Source: Pseudomonas sp. B21-040 (lineage in GTDB: Bacteria > Pseudomonadota > Gammaproteobacteria > Pseudomonadales > Pseudomonadaceae). From it: DNA of 64,000 bases. A program made the translations under genes and the position numbers. Where the stretch lies: NCBI RefSeq assembly GCF_024748695.1, contig NZ_CP087176.1:6069501-6133500 (forward strand), read 5' to 3'. This document shows, in pieces, positions 48,890-57,532 of this stretch (its first letter is position 1; each line of letters starts with the position of its first letter). The notes beneath the pieces are model-generated. The model was given only the letters and a program-made list of their open reading frames with translations. It was not told the DNA's origin and ran no database searches.

Positions 48890-49408
48890 TCAGGGCTCAC
48901 TGCGCAGCACCAGTTCAACCATCAAATCGTCCGCCAGGGTTTCCAGGCGCGACTGCAACACGTCCAGCGACAATGTCAGCGGCACCGCGAGAATCGCTTC
49001 AGCGTGAAACAACGGCTCGCTGCTCATCGGTGCCGGCCTCACTTCGGTCACTAGCCGTTCCAGGTTCACCCCCTGCTCGCTCAACAGACGCGTGATGTCG
49101 CGAACGATGCCCGGACGATCATTGCCCACCAATTCCATCGCAATGGGTTTCCAGGTGCAGGACTGCTCGATGCCACTTTCGGCAATCAGTACACGAATGC
49201 CTTGGGCAGACAACGCTTGCAAGGCATCCACCAGTTCATCGTAGGCCTCGGCCGGCACGCCCACCCGAAGAATCCCGGCGAACTGTCCTGCCATGCGCGA
49301 CATGCGGCTTTCCAGCCAGTTGCCCCCGTGTTCGGCAATGCACTGGGCGATGCGCTCGACCTGCCCAGGCTTGTCCGGAGCGAATACTGTGAGTACGAGG
49401 TGGTCCAT
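48890..49408 (-). CDS. GcvR-like ACT-domain regulator of glycine cleavage
   Basis: 172 aa, almost wholly two ACT domains: residues about 3-85 (LVLTVFAPDKPGQVERIAQCIAEHGGNWLESRMSR) and 92-170 (VGNDRPGIVRDITRLLSEQGVNLERLVTEVRP). This layout matches GcvR, which in E. coli inactivates GcvA when glycine is low. No DNA-binding domain, so it would act by protein contact. No gcv genes are near. Start MDHLVLTVFAPDKPG fits the family. Confidence 0.85.
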   Translation of the reverse strand: MDHLVLTVFAPDKPGQVERIAQCIAEHGGNWLESRMSRMAGQFAGILRVGVPAEAYDELVDALQALSAQGIRVLIAESGIEQSCTWKPIAMELVGNDRPGIVRDITRLLSEQGVNLERLVTEVRPAPMSSEPLFHAEAILAVPLTLSLDVLQSRLETLADDLMVELVLRSEP

Positions 49409-49966
49409 GGCGCAGCCCTCTTGTCATGACTTTTGTTATGAAAATCCAAGTATAGGCAAGGGTTGGCCAGATCCAGAATCAATGGTGTATCGACTGACCT
49501 TATCGCGGGCAAGCCCGCTCCCACAGCGTCATGCGCAGTCCCTGTGGGAGCGGGCTTGCCCGCGATTGAAGGCACCGCTGAATGAACTGAAAACCACAAA
49601 TCGTGTACAACTTTTTATATTTAACTGGAACAATCTTATGGTTTTTTGAGAACATCCAGTACCACACCGTGACTGCAATGCGTCATGGGGTCGCAGAACG
49701 ACGTAATTAGTCTAATTTTCACAAGCGCAATTCATCATGTAGTATGCCGCAGCGCGCACTACATAACGTTGGATCGATGTCTGCCACAGGCACACTCGCA
49801 ACCCTGAAAGCCCCGTCAGCAAGGCCTCAAAGCCGTTGATTGGACCGAACCCAGCCGTCCGCAAGGGCATGTACTGGCGCAAGGGTTTGTGGTTTAAATG
49901 GCCAGAGGCTTCATTGTTAAATTGAAGAGCTGAAAAGCGAAATAGCTGAGCAGAGTGAGGCAAGCA
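49409..49966. other. Non-coding gap upstream of glcB
   Basis: Holds a REP pair (49502-49565), an AT-rich stretch (about 49590-49720) likely to contain divergent promoters, and an inverted repeat ATGTAGT-N14-ACTACAT (49737-49743 with 49758-49764) that could be an operator for glcB. No gene is supported. Confidence 0.5.
49502..49565. repeat. REP inverted pair upstream of glcB
   Basis: ATCGCGGGCAAGCCCGCTCC (from 49502) and its exact inverse ending at 49565 form a 25-bp perfect inverted repeat with a short spacer. This is the CGGGCAAGCCCG subtype of the REP family. Confidence 0.85.
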
Positions 49967-52144
49967 ATGACTGAACACGTTCAAGTCGGTGGCCTGCAGG
50001 TCGCCAAAGTCCTGTTCGACTTCGTGAACAACGAAGCCATTCCCGGTACCGGCCTCACCGCCGATAAGTTCTGGGCCGGTGCCGACAAGGTCATTCATGA
50101 CCTGGCGCCGAAGAACAAAGCCCTACTCGCCAAACGCGATGATTTCCAGGCTCGTATCGATGGCTGGCACCAATCCCGTGCCGGCCAGGCGCACGATGCC
50201 GTGGCTTATAAAGCCTTCCTGCAAGACATCGGTTATCTGCTGCCAGAAGCGGCCGATTTCCAGGCAACGACGCAAAACGTCGATGACGAAATCGCCCGCA
50301 TGGCCGGCCCGCAGCTCGTGGTCCCGGTCATGAATGCCCGTTTCGCGCTCAACGCCTCGAACGCCCGCTGGGGTTCGCTGTACGACGCGCTCTACGGCAC
50401 CGACGCCATCAGCGAAGCTGACGGCGCGGAAAAAGGCAAAGGCTACAACAAGGTTCGTGGCGACAAGGTCATTGCCTTCGCCCGCGCCTTCCTCGACGAC
50501 GCCGCGCCATTGGCTGCCGGTTCCCATGTCGATTCCACCGGCTACAAGATCGTTGACGGCAAACTGTTGATCGCACTCAAAGGTGGCAGCAACACCGGCC
50601 TGCGTAACGATGCCCAGCTGATCGGCTTCCACGGCGATGCTGCCGCGCCGACCGCGATTCTGCTGAAAAACAACGGTCTGCACTTCGAAATCCAGGTCGA
50701 TGCCAGCACCCCGGTCGGCCAGACCGACGCAGCCGGCGTCAAAGACATCCTGATGGAAGCCGCGCTGACCACGATCATGGACTGCGAAGACTCCGTCGCC
50801 GCCGTCGATGCCGATGACAAAGTGGTGATCTACCGCAACTGGCTCGGCCTGATGAAGGGCGACCTGTCGGAAGAAGTCGCCAAGGGCGGTCAGACTTTTA
50901 CCCGCACCATGAACGCCGACCGCACCTACACCGGTGTCGATGGCAAGGAACTGAGCCTGCACGGTCGTTCGCTGTTGTTCGTGCGTAACGTGGGTCACTT
51001 GATGACCATCGACGCCATCGTCGATAAAGACGGCAACGAAGTGCCGGAAGGCATTCTCGACGGTCTGGTGACCAGCCTCGCGGCGATTCACAGCCTCAAC
51101 GGCAACAGCTCGCGCAAGAACAGCCGGACTGGCTCGGTCTATATCGTGAAGCCAAAAATGCACGGCCCGGAAGAAGCCGCGTTCACCAACGAGCTGTTCG
51201 GTCGTATCGAAGAAGTCCTCGGTCTGGCGCGCAACACGTTGAAAGTCGGGATCATGGACGAGGAACGCCGTACCACGGTCAACCTCAAGGCCTGCATCAA
51301 GGCGGCGAGCGAGCGTGTAGTGTTCATCAACACCGGTTTCCTCGACCGCACGGGCGATGAAATCCACACCTCCATGGAAGCCGGGCCGATGGTTCGCAAG
51401 GCTGACATGAAGGCCGAGAAGTGGATCGGCGCCTACGAAAACTGGAACGTCGATATCGGTTTGAGTACTGGCCTGCAAGGGCGCGCGCAAATCGGCAAAG
51501 GCATGTGGGCGATGCCCGACCTGATGGCGGCGATGCTCGAACAGAAAATCGCTCACCCGCTGGCCGGCGCCAACACCGCCTGGGTTCCATCGCCGACCGC
51601 TGCGGCACTGCACGCGTTGCACTACCACAAGGTCGACGTGTTCGCCCGTCAGGCCGAACTGGCCAAACGTGCGCGCGCTTCGGTGGACGACATCCTGACC
51701 ATCCCGCTGGCCGTCAATCCACAGTGGACTGCAGAACAGATCAAGAACGAACTGGACAACAATTCCCAGGGTATTCTCGGTTATGTAGTGCGCTGGATCG
51801 ACCAGGGTGTCGGTTGCTCGAAAGTGCCGGATATCAACGACGTCGGCCTGATGGAAGACCGTGCGACGCTGCGTATTTCCAGCCAGCACATCGCCAACTG
51901 GCTGCGCCACGGTATCGTGACCCAAGAGCAAGTGATGGAAAGCCTCAAGCGCATGGCGCCAGTGGTTGACCGTCAGAACGCCAATGACGCGCTGTACCGT
52001 CCACTGGCACCGAACTTCGACAGCAACATCGCCTTCCAGGCGGCGGTCGAACTCGTGGTCGAAGGCACCCAGCAGCCGAACGGCTACACCGAGCCGGTTC
52101 TGCACCGTCGGCGTCGCGAGTTCAAGGCAGCCAATGGCCTGTAA
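49967..52144 (+). CDS. glcB: Malate synthase G
   Basis: Condenses glyoxylate and acetyl-CoA to malate (glyoxylate bypass), needed for growth on acetate, fatty acids and ethanol-type substrates. 725 aa from ATG 49967 ([20 protein letters not shown]) with GAGG before it. Visible active-site regions: [47 protein letters not shown] (catalytic base and metal ligands) and [19 protein letters not shown]. The upstream inverted repeat is a candidate operator. Confidence 0.97.
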   Translation: MTEHVQVGGLQVAKVLFDFVNNEAIPGTGLTADKFWAGADKVIHDLAPKNKALLAKRDDFQARIDGWHQSRAGQAHDAVAYKAFLQDIGYLLPEAADFQATTQNVDDEIARMAGPQLVVPVMNARFALNASNARWGSLYDALYGTDAISEADGAEKGKGYNKVRGDKVIAFARAFLDDAAPLAAGSHVDSTGYKIVDGKLLIALKGGSNTGLRNDAQLIGFHGDAAAPTAILLKNNGLHFEIQVDASTPVGQTDAAGVKDILMEAALTTIMDCEDSVAAVDADDKVVIYRNWLGLMKGDLSEEVAKGGQTFTRTMNADRTYTGVDGKELSLHGRSLLFVRNVGHLMTIDAIVDKDGNEVPEGILDGLVTSLAAIHSLNGNSSRKNSRTGSVYIVKPKMHGPEEAAFTNELFGRIEEVLGLARNTLKVGIMDEERRTTVNLKACIKAASERVVFINTGFLDRTGDEIHTSMEAGPMVRKADMKAEKWIGAYENWNVDIGLSTGLQGRAQIGKGMWAMPDLMAAMLEQKIAHPLAGANTAWVPSPTAAALHALHYHKVDVFARQAELAKRARASVDDILTIPLAVNPQWTAEQIKNELDNNSQGILGYVVRWIDQGVGCSKVPDINDVGLMEDRATLRISSQHIANWLRHGIVTQEQVMESLKRMAPVVDRQNANDALYRPLAPNFDSNIAFQAAVELVVEGTQQPNGYTEPVLHRRRREFKAANGL

Positions 52145-52160
52145 GTAAGCGGCACCGGAC

Positions 52161-52200
52161 AAAAAAAGGCCCTGATCGAGAGATCAGGGCCTTTTTGTTT
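52161..52200. terminator. Bidirectional terminator between glcB and the response regulator
   Basis: AGGCCCTGATC and GATCAGGGCCT form an 11-bp stem with flanking A-run and T-run, 17 bases after the glcB stop. Serves the convergent genes on either side. Confidence 0.9.
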
Positions 52201-52211
52201 GAGATCGAAGG

Positions 52212-52658
52212 TTACACATCCATCCCCAACTCATGCTTGACCAACTCCAGCAGCTTGGCGGAGTCAATGGGTTTGAGCAGGAAGTCGACCACGCTCAAAT
52301 GCATTGCCGCAATGGCATCCTTCACATCGGCATCGCCAGAAACAATGATGAACGGCATCGCCGCCCGTACAGACTCGCGCACCTGGCGAATCAGTTCCAA
52401 ACCATCAACCTGGCCCATGCGCAGGTCAGTAATCACCAGGCCGATCAATGGTTTCTGCTCCAGCATCTTGAGTGCCGTTTCACCACTGGCCGCGGTCAGG
52501 CAGCGAATGCCATCCAGCGCCAGAATTTCCGAGAGCAACTCGCGCGCGTCCTTGTCGTCATCGACGATCAGCACCCGCTGCGGCGGCAAATCAGGTTCCA
52601 GCATGACGGCACTCAGCGCCTCGCGCTCAGCGTCACTCAAAATATCGTGGTCGGACAT
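52212..52658 (-). CDS. Stand-alone response regulator receiver protein
   Basis: 148 aa. An N-terminal extension (about 26 residues, SDAEREALSAVMLEPDLPPQ) precedes a receiver domain with acidic pair DD in LIVDDDKDAREL, phospho-acceptor Asp in LVITDLRMGQVDG, Thr/Ser in FIIVSGDADV and the Lys in FLLKPIDS. No output domain, so it probably passes a signal by protein contact, as in chemotaxis or c-di-GMP pathways. No cognate kinase is adjacent. Divergent from the gene at 52867. Confidence 0.88.
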   Translation of the reverse strand: MSDHDILSDAEREALSAVMLEPDLPPQRVLIVDDDKDARELLSEILALDGIRCLTAASGETALKMLEQKPLIGLVITDLRMGQVDGLELIRQVRESVRAAMPFIIVSGDADVKDAIAAMHLSVVDFLLKPIDSAKLLELVKHELGMDV

Positions 52659-52866
52659 GGTTTTCTCTAGATGTTCATTTCAATTCCCTAGCACAGTGGT
52701 GAGACATCGCTAAGCAGGCCTTCAATGTGCACTTCGTCGGGTATTTTTCCAATAGGGGAAAGGATAGGTCCTTCCTCGAATTGTGTAGGGGACTTCCGAA
52801 AAATCTTCGCCGGCAGGGTTTACCTAGACTTACGTCCAATGGGCACTCTGCGCGCAGGGGCCGACC

Positions 52867-54852
52867 ATGGCAGGGTCATCCGACAACAACAATTCAAAAA
52901 AGACTGCGGTAATGGTTATGAGTAAAGCGGACGCCTTCACACAGGCAGGGAAAACCGCGGTGTTGCAGAACATCCAGGGCACGTTGCAATTCCTTCAGCG
53001 TTTCCCGCCCTTCAATCAGATGGAACACGCTCACCTGGCGTACCTGGTTGAGCAATGCCAACTGCGCTTTTATGCCCCCGGCGACAGCATCATCAAGCCT
53101 GCCGATGGCCCGGTTGAACATTTCTACATTGTCAAACAAGGCCGCGTCGTCGGTGAGCGCCCGCATACCGCCAAGGGTGGCACCGAAACCACCTTCGAAA
53201 TCACCACCGGCGAGTGCTTTCCCCTCGCCGCGCTGCTGGGTGAGCGTGCGACCCGCACCGAACACCTTGCCGCCGAAGACACCTTCTGCCTGCAGCTGAA
53301 CAAGCTGGCGTTCATCAAACTGTTCGCGCTTTCCAGCACTTTTCGCGACTTCGCCCTGCGTGGCGTCAGCAGTTTGCTGGATCAGGTCAACCAGCAGGTC
53401 CAGCAAAAAGCCGTGGAAACGCTCGGCACTCAGTACTCGCTGAATACGCGCCTGGGCGAATTGGCCATGCGCCACCCGGTGACCTGCGGCCCGGCGACGC
53501 CGCTGCGTGAAGCGGTGACGCTGATGCACGAGCAACAAGTCGGCAGCATCGTGGTGGTCGACGAGCATAAAGCCCCCCTGGGGATTTTCACCCTGCGCGA
53601 CCTGCGCCATGTCGTGGCCCAAGGCACCAACGACTTCAATGAAGCCATCGAGCAGCATATGACCCAGGCGCCGTTTTTCCTGACGCCGGACCACAGCGCT
53701 TTCGATGCGGCCATCGCCATGACCGAGCGGCACATTGCCCACGTCTGCCTGGTGAAAGATCATCGCCTGTGCGGCGTGGTTTCGGAACGCGATCTGTTTT
53801 CCCTGCAACGGGTGGACCTGGTGCACCTGGCACGGACCATCCGCAGTGCCCAGCGCGTGGAAAACCTGGTGCTGCTGCGCGGTGAGATCGGTCAATTGGT
53901 CGAACGCATGCTGGCTCATGGCGCCTCTTCGACGCAAATCACCCACATCATCACGTTGCTCAACGATCACACCGTGTGCCGGGTGATCGAACTGACCCTG
54001 GCCGAAAAAGGCGACCCCGGTGTGCCGTTCAGCTGGTTGTGCTTCGGCAGCGAAGGCCGTCGCGAGCAGACGCTGCACACCGATCAGGACAACGGCATTT
54101 TATTCGAGGCTCGGGACGCTGCGCACGCGGCAGAGATTCGCGGCAAGCTGTTGCCCATTGCCCATCAGATCAACCAGAGCCTGGCGCTCTGCGGTTTCAC
54201 GCTGTGCAAGGGCAACATCATGGCGGGCAACCCGGAGCTGTGTTTGTCGCGAGCCGAATGGGCGCGGCGCTTTGCAGCTTTTATTCGCGAGGCGACGCCG
54301 GAAAACCTGCTGGGTTCGAGCATCTATTTCGACTTGCGCGTGGTCTGGGGCGACGAGCAAGGGTGCGAGCAATTACGCCGCGCAATTCTCGATCAAGTCG
54401 GCGATAACCGACTGTTTCAGAGGATGATGGCCGAGAATGCCTTGCGCAATCGTCCGCCGGTGGGGCGTTTCCGTGAGTTCGTCCTGGCGCGCAAGAACGG
54501 TGAAAAAGCCACGCTGGACCTGAAGGTGCAGGGCCTGACGCCTTTCGTCGACGGCGCACGGTTGTTGGCATTGGCTCACGGGATCGAGACCAACAATACC
54601 CTGGAGCGCTTTCGCCAGCTGGTGGCCAAAGAAGTCATCCAGCCACTGGACGGTGCGGCCTATGAAGAGGCGTATCACTTCATTCAGCAAACCCGCATGC
54701 AGCAACATCAGCTGCAAACGCGGGAGAACTTGCCCTACTCCAACCGGGTTGACCCGGACAGCCTCAATCATCTGGACCGCCGAATCCTGCGTGAGTCCCT
54801 GCGCCAGGCGCAACGCCTGCAAAGCAGCCTGATCCTGCGGTATCAGCTATGA
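52867..54852 (+). CDS. cNMP-binding/CBS/DUF294 nucleotidyltransferase-like protein
   Basis: 661 aa from ATG 52867, which has AGGGG at 52856-52860; an internal ATG at 52918 (MSKADAFTQAGKTA), with no good ribosome site, is the alternative. Domains in order: cyclic nucleotide-binding fold (about 55-165), CBS pair (about 195-325), and DUF294 with a GlnD-type nucleotidyltransferase motif GSEGRREQTLHTDQD beginning at 394, then the DUF294 C-terminal domain. The two acidic residues of the motif are kept, so nucleotidyl transfer is possible. It is translationally coupled to the exonuclease gene by a 4-base overlap. Regulates an unknown process. Confidence 0.87.
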   Translation: MAGSSDNNNSKKTAVMVMSKADAFTQAGKTAVLQNIQGTLQFLQRFPPFNQMEHAHLAYLVEQCQLRFYAPGDSIIKPADGPVEHFYIVKQGRVVGERPHTAKGGTETTFEITTGECFPLAALLGERATRTEHLAAEDTFCLQLNKLAFIKLFALSSTFRDFALRGVSSLLDQVNQQVQQKAVETLGTQYSLNTRLGELAMRHPVTCGPATPLREAVTLMHEQQVGSIVVVDEHKAPLGIFTLRDLRHVVAQGTNDFNEAIEQHMTQAPFFLTPDHSAFDAAIAMTERHIAHVCLVKDHRLCGVVSERDLFSLQRVDLVHLARTIRSAQRVENLVLLRGEIGQLVERMLAHGASSTQITHIITLLNDHTVCRVIELTLAEKGDPGVPFSWLCFGSEGRREQTLHTDQDNGILFEARDAAHAAEIRGKLLPIAHQINQSLALCGFTLCKGNIMAGNPELCLSRAEWARRFAAFIREATPENLLGSSIYFDLRVVWGDEQGCEQLRRAILDQVGDNRLFQRMMAENALRNRPPVGRFREFVLARKNGEKATLDLKVQGLTPFVDGARLLALAHGIETNNTLERFRQLVAKEVIQPLDGAAYEEAYHFIQQTRMQQHQLQTRENLPYSNRVDPDSLNHLDRRILRESLRQAQRLQSSLILRYQL

Positions 54853-55556
54853 GCCTGTTTTCATGGTTGCGCCCGGCCACTCCGCTCCTGACGGGCGAAT
54901 GGCAACAACGTCTCAAACAGTTGCCGGCAGCGCCCGAGTTGGGCGAATGCAGCTTGCGCGAGCAACGCTGGGTGGTCCTCGACCTGGAAACCACCGGGCT
55001 GAACCTGAACAAGGACCGGGTGTTGTCCATCGGTGCCGTGGTGATCGAGGACGGCGCCATCGACTTCAGCCAGCAATTCGAACGTACGCTGCAATGCGCC
55101 AACCTGAAGCTTGCGCCCAGCGTGCTGATTCATGGGCTGGGGCCTAGCGCCATTGCGGCCGGCAGTGACCCGGCGCAGGCCTTGCTCGAATTCATGGAGT
55201 TCGTCGGTGACAGCCCGGTGCTGGCGTTTCATGCACCCTTCGATCAGCACATGCTAGGCCGCGCGCTCAAAGACCACTTGGGCTACAAGCTGACCCATCC
55301 GTTTCTGGATGTGGCCGACATCGCCCCGCTGCTTTGCCCCCAGGCTCACATTCGAGACGCCGGGCTGGATGAGTGGATCGACTGGTTCAAGCTGGAAGTC
55401 TTCGAGCGGCATAACGCCAGTGCCGATGCGCTGGCTACCGCTGAGTTGGCGCTGATCCTGTTCAGTCGGGCACGGCAGCAGCAAATCCATAGCCCGTTGA
55501 ACCTGCAACAGCGGTTGAGTCAGTGGAAACGGCGGCAGCAGGCGCCTTCCTTCTAA
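54849..55556 (+). CDS. DnaQ-like 3'-5' exonuclease
   Basis: 235 aa. ExoI motif VVLDLETTGLNLNKDRVLSIGAVVI (D-x-E), ExoII in VLAFHAPFDQHMLG and ExoIII in ERHNASADALATAELALIL, where the H and D of the DEDDh class are in place. It lacks the epsilon C-terminus that binds polymerase III, so it is not DnaQ itself. ATGA overlap with the DUF294 gene indicates co-translation; from memory this pair is conserved in P. putida. Confidence 0.9.
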   Translation: MSLFSWLRPATPLLTGEWQQRLKQLPAAPELGECSLREQRWVVLDLETTGLNLNKDRVLSIGAVVIEDGAIDFSQQFERTLQCANLKLAPSVLIHGLGPSAIAAGSDPAQALLEFMEFVGDSPVLAFHAPFDQHMLGRALKDHLGYKLTHPFLDVADIAPLLCPQAHIRDAGLDEWIDWFKLEVFERHNASADALATAELALILFSRARQQQIHSPLNLQQRLSQWKRRQQAPSF

Positions 55557-55572
55557 CGGCCATCACACTCCT

Positions 55573-55704
55573 CTGTAGCAGCTGCCGAAGGCTGCGTCCG
55601 ACTGCGCAGCGGTCGTCACATCAATGCCCAGTACATCCGATCAAGCTTGCCGGCAGAATGGCGGCTGCTGCGCAACCGGACGCAGCCTTCGGCAGCTGCT
55701 ACAG
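55573..55704. repeat. Long-armed inverted repeat (CTGTAGCAGCTGCCGAAGG type)
   Basis: Bases 55573-55600 and 55677-55704 are 28-base inverted copies separated by a 76-nt unique centre. A third palindrome type, distinct from the REP and GATCGTTCCC families of this window. Confidence 0.8.
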
Positions 55705-55781
55705 AAGGCTGTACCGAATAGATATGGTCATCACCCACCCGACCAGCGCCAATTGCTTACCTTCCCCGCCTCTGCCACAAT

Positions 55782-55800
55782 CGCGAACTATTCTCGTTAG
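55782..55800 (+). promoter_or_regulatory. Possible Fur box upstream of the ECF sigma gene
   Basis: GCGAACTATTCTCGTTAG matches the Pseudomonas Fur pattern GAAT-ATTCTCATT with a few differences and lies 28-46 bases before the sigma factor start. Iron-repressed sigma factors of the FecI class usually carry such a site. The match is imperfect. Confidence 0.4.
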
Positions 55801-55827
55801 TTAACACTTCCCAATCGGTGATGCTGC

Positions 55828-56346
55828 GTGTCTTCAATTCAAAGCCCCCAAAGTGAGCTCGTTGGTGCGTTGTATCGCGACCATCGCGGTTGGCTATTGG
55901 CGTGGCTGCGACGCAACGTGGCGTGCCCGCAACGTGCCGAAGACCTGAGCCAGGACACCTTTGTGCGGTTGCTGGGCCGCGATGAGCTCAAAGAGCCCCG
56001 CGAGCCGCGAGCGTTTCTGGTGGCGATTGCCAAAGGCCTGTTGTTCGACTATTTCCGTCGCGCTGCACTGGAGCAGGCCTACCTGGCCGAACTGATGCTG
56101 ATCCCCGAAGGCGAACAACCGTCGGTCGAAGAGCAGCAGATGATTCTAGAAGACCTTAAAGCCATCGACCGCCTGTTGGGTCAGCTGTCGAGCAAGGCCC
56201 GGGCAGCGTTTCTCTATAACCGCCTCGACGGCCTCGGTCATGCCGAAATCGCCGAGCGATTGGGCGTCTCGGTGCCGCGTGTCCGGCAATACCTGGCCCA
56301 GGGGATTCGTCAGTGCTACATCGCGTTGTACGGTGAGCCAGTATGA
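55828..56346 (+). CDS. FecI-family ECF sigma factor
   Basis: 172 aa from GTG 55828. Region 2 (LYRDHRGWLLAWLRRN...AEDLSQDTFVRLL) and region 4 (LGHAEIAERLGVSVPRVRQYLAQGI) are the only domains, as in ECF factors. It is followed by FecR (ATGA overlap) and a receptor with an N-terminal signalling domain, so it should direct RNA polymerase to the receptor promoter when its siderophore binds. Order and neighbours match FiuI of the ferrichrome system in P. aeruginosa (from memory). The GTG lacks a strong Shine-Dalgarno. Confidence 0.9.
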   Translation: MSSIQSPQSELVGALYRDHRGWLLAWLRRNVACPQRAEDLSQDTFVRLLGRDELKEPREPRAFLVAIAKGLLFDYFRRAALEQAYLAELMLIPEGEQPSVEEQQMILEDLKAIDRLLGQLSSKARAAFLYNRLDGLGHAEIAERLGVSVPRVRQYLAQGIRQCYIALYGEPV

Positions 56347-57314
56347 GCCTGGTCAGTTCCAAACCCGTTTCGGCCCAGGTGCTGGATGCAGCGATTGCCT
56401 GGCAATTATCGCTGGACTCCGGTAACCCGGTGGAGCGCGAAGCGTTCAGCCAGTGGCACGCCGCTCACGAAGAACATGCCCGGGCCTGGCGCCAGCTAGG
56501 CATGCTCGACCAACGCTTCAGCGTCGCCAACGGCCCGGCCCGTACGGCGCTGCTGCAATCGCGTGAAAGCATTCGTCGTCGCGTTCGAAAACTGGGTAGC
56601 GGCTTGGCCAGCGTTGTCGCAGTGATCGGGTTGGCGCTGTTTGCCGGTGATCGCTATCTGCCCCTCGACTACTGGCTGGCCGACCAGCGCACCGCCACCG
56701 GCGAGCAACGCACCCTGCGCCTGGTCGACGGCACGCTGCTCAACCTCAACACCCACAGCGCCGTGGACATCCGTTTTGATGAGAAGCAGCGGCGGATCAT
56801 CCTTCAGGAAGGCGAAATCCTCGTCGAGACCGGTCATGGCGATGCCCGGCCGTTTATCGTCGAAACCCGCGAAGGCAGCATGCGGGCACTCGGGACGCTG
56901 TTCCTGGTCAAGCGCGAGGAACAAGGCACGCGCCTGAGCGTGTTGAAGTCCGCGGTGGCGGCGCATCCGCAATCGAATCCCGAGGAACAGATTCTGCGCG
57001 AAGGTCAGCAAGTGCTGATGCGCAGCGATGGCCTGGGGCCAATTGTCGCCGTCAACCCCGGCGCCGATGCCTGGACTCGCGGCATGCTGGTGGTCGACAA
57101 CGCCCGCCTGGAAGATCTGGTGCGCGAACTCGGTCGTTATCGACGCGGGCATTTAGGCGTTGCACCCGAAATTGCCGACCTGCGGATCACCGGCAGCTTC
57201 CCGCTGCACGATACCGAAAAAGCCCTGAGCGCCCTGCTCCCGACCTTGCCGGTGCAAATCGAACAGCACACGTCCTGGTGGGTGACGGTGGCGAAGGTTG
57301 ACGCCAAACCCTGA
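56343..57314 (+). CDS. FecR-type anti-sigma/sigma regulator
   Basis: 323 aa. An N-terminal cytoplasmic DUF4880-type segment binds the sigma factor (LDAAIAWQLSLDSGNPVEREAFSQWHAAHEEHARAWRQL). A single membrane helix lies near residues 82-102 (LASVVAVIGLALFAG). The periplasmic FecR domain (TATGEQRTLRLVDGTLLNLNTHSAVDIRF...GEILVETGH) and the C-terminal receptor-contacting region (LEDLVRELGRYRRGHLGVAPEIADLRITGSFPL) follow. It relays receptor occupancy to the sigma factor encoded upstream. FiuR-like by context. Confidence 0.92.
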   Translation: MSLVSSKPVSAQVLDAAIAWQLSLDSGNPVEREAFSQWHAAHEEHARAWRQLGMLDQRFSVANGPARTALLQSRESIRRRVRKLGSGLASVVAVIGLALFAGDRYLPLDYWLADQRTATGEQRTLRLVDGTLLNLNTHSAVDIRFDEKQRRIILQEGEILVETGHGDARPFIVETREGSMRALGTLFLVKREEQGTRLSVLKSAVAAHPQSNPEEQILREGQQVLMRSDGLGPIVAVNPGADAWTRGMLVVDNARLEDLVRELGRYRRGHLGVAPEIADLRITGSFPLHDTEKALSALLPTLPVQIEQHTSWWVTVAKVDAKP

Positions 57315-57332
57315 CGCCCAGGTCACCCTGCG

Positions 57333-57433
57333 TGATCGTTCCCACGCTCCCGCGTGGGAACGCAGCCCGTGATGCTCTGCGTCACATCCGGAGCGTCCAT
57401 TGAGGCATTCCCAAGCAGAGCATGGGAACGATC
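57333..57433. repeat. Degenerate copy of the GATCGTTCCCACGCTC palindrome
   Basis: Outer arms GATCGTTCCCACGCTC (from 57334) and GCATGGGAACGATC (to 57433) match the element at 46420-46527, with a more decayed centre. It separates fecR from the receptor gene. Confidence 0.7.
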
Positions 57434-57532
57434 AATTGCTGAATCGAAATTATTTTCATCCAGCCCTATCACTTTTCGATTCTCGTGCGGCACCTAAGCA
57501 ATTGAGAAATATTTCCATTCAGGAGCCGCTGT

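Noticed and set aside
50123..52162. 679-codon open frame antisense to glcB
   Set aside because: Mirror frame of malate synthase with no ribosome site or recognisable domain.
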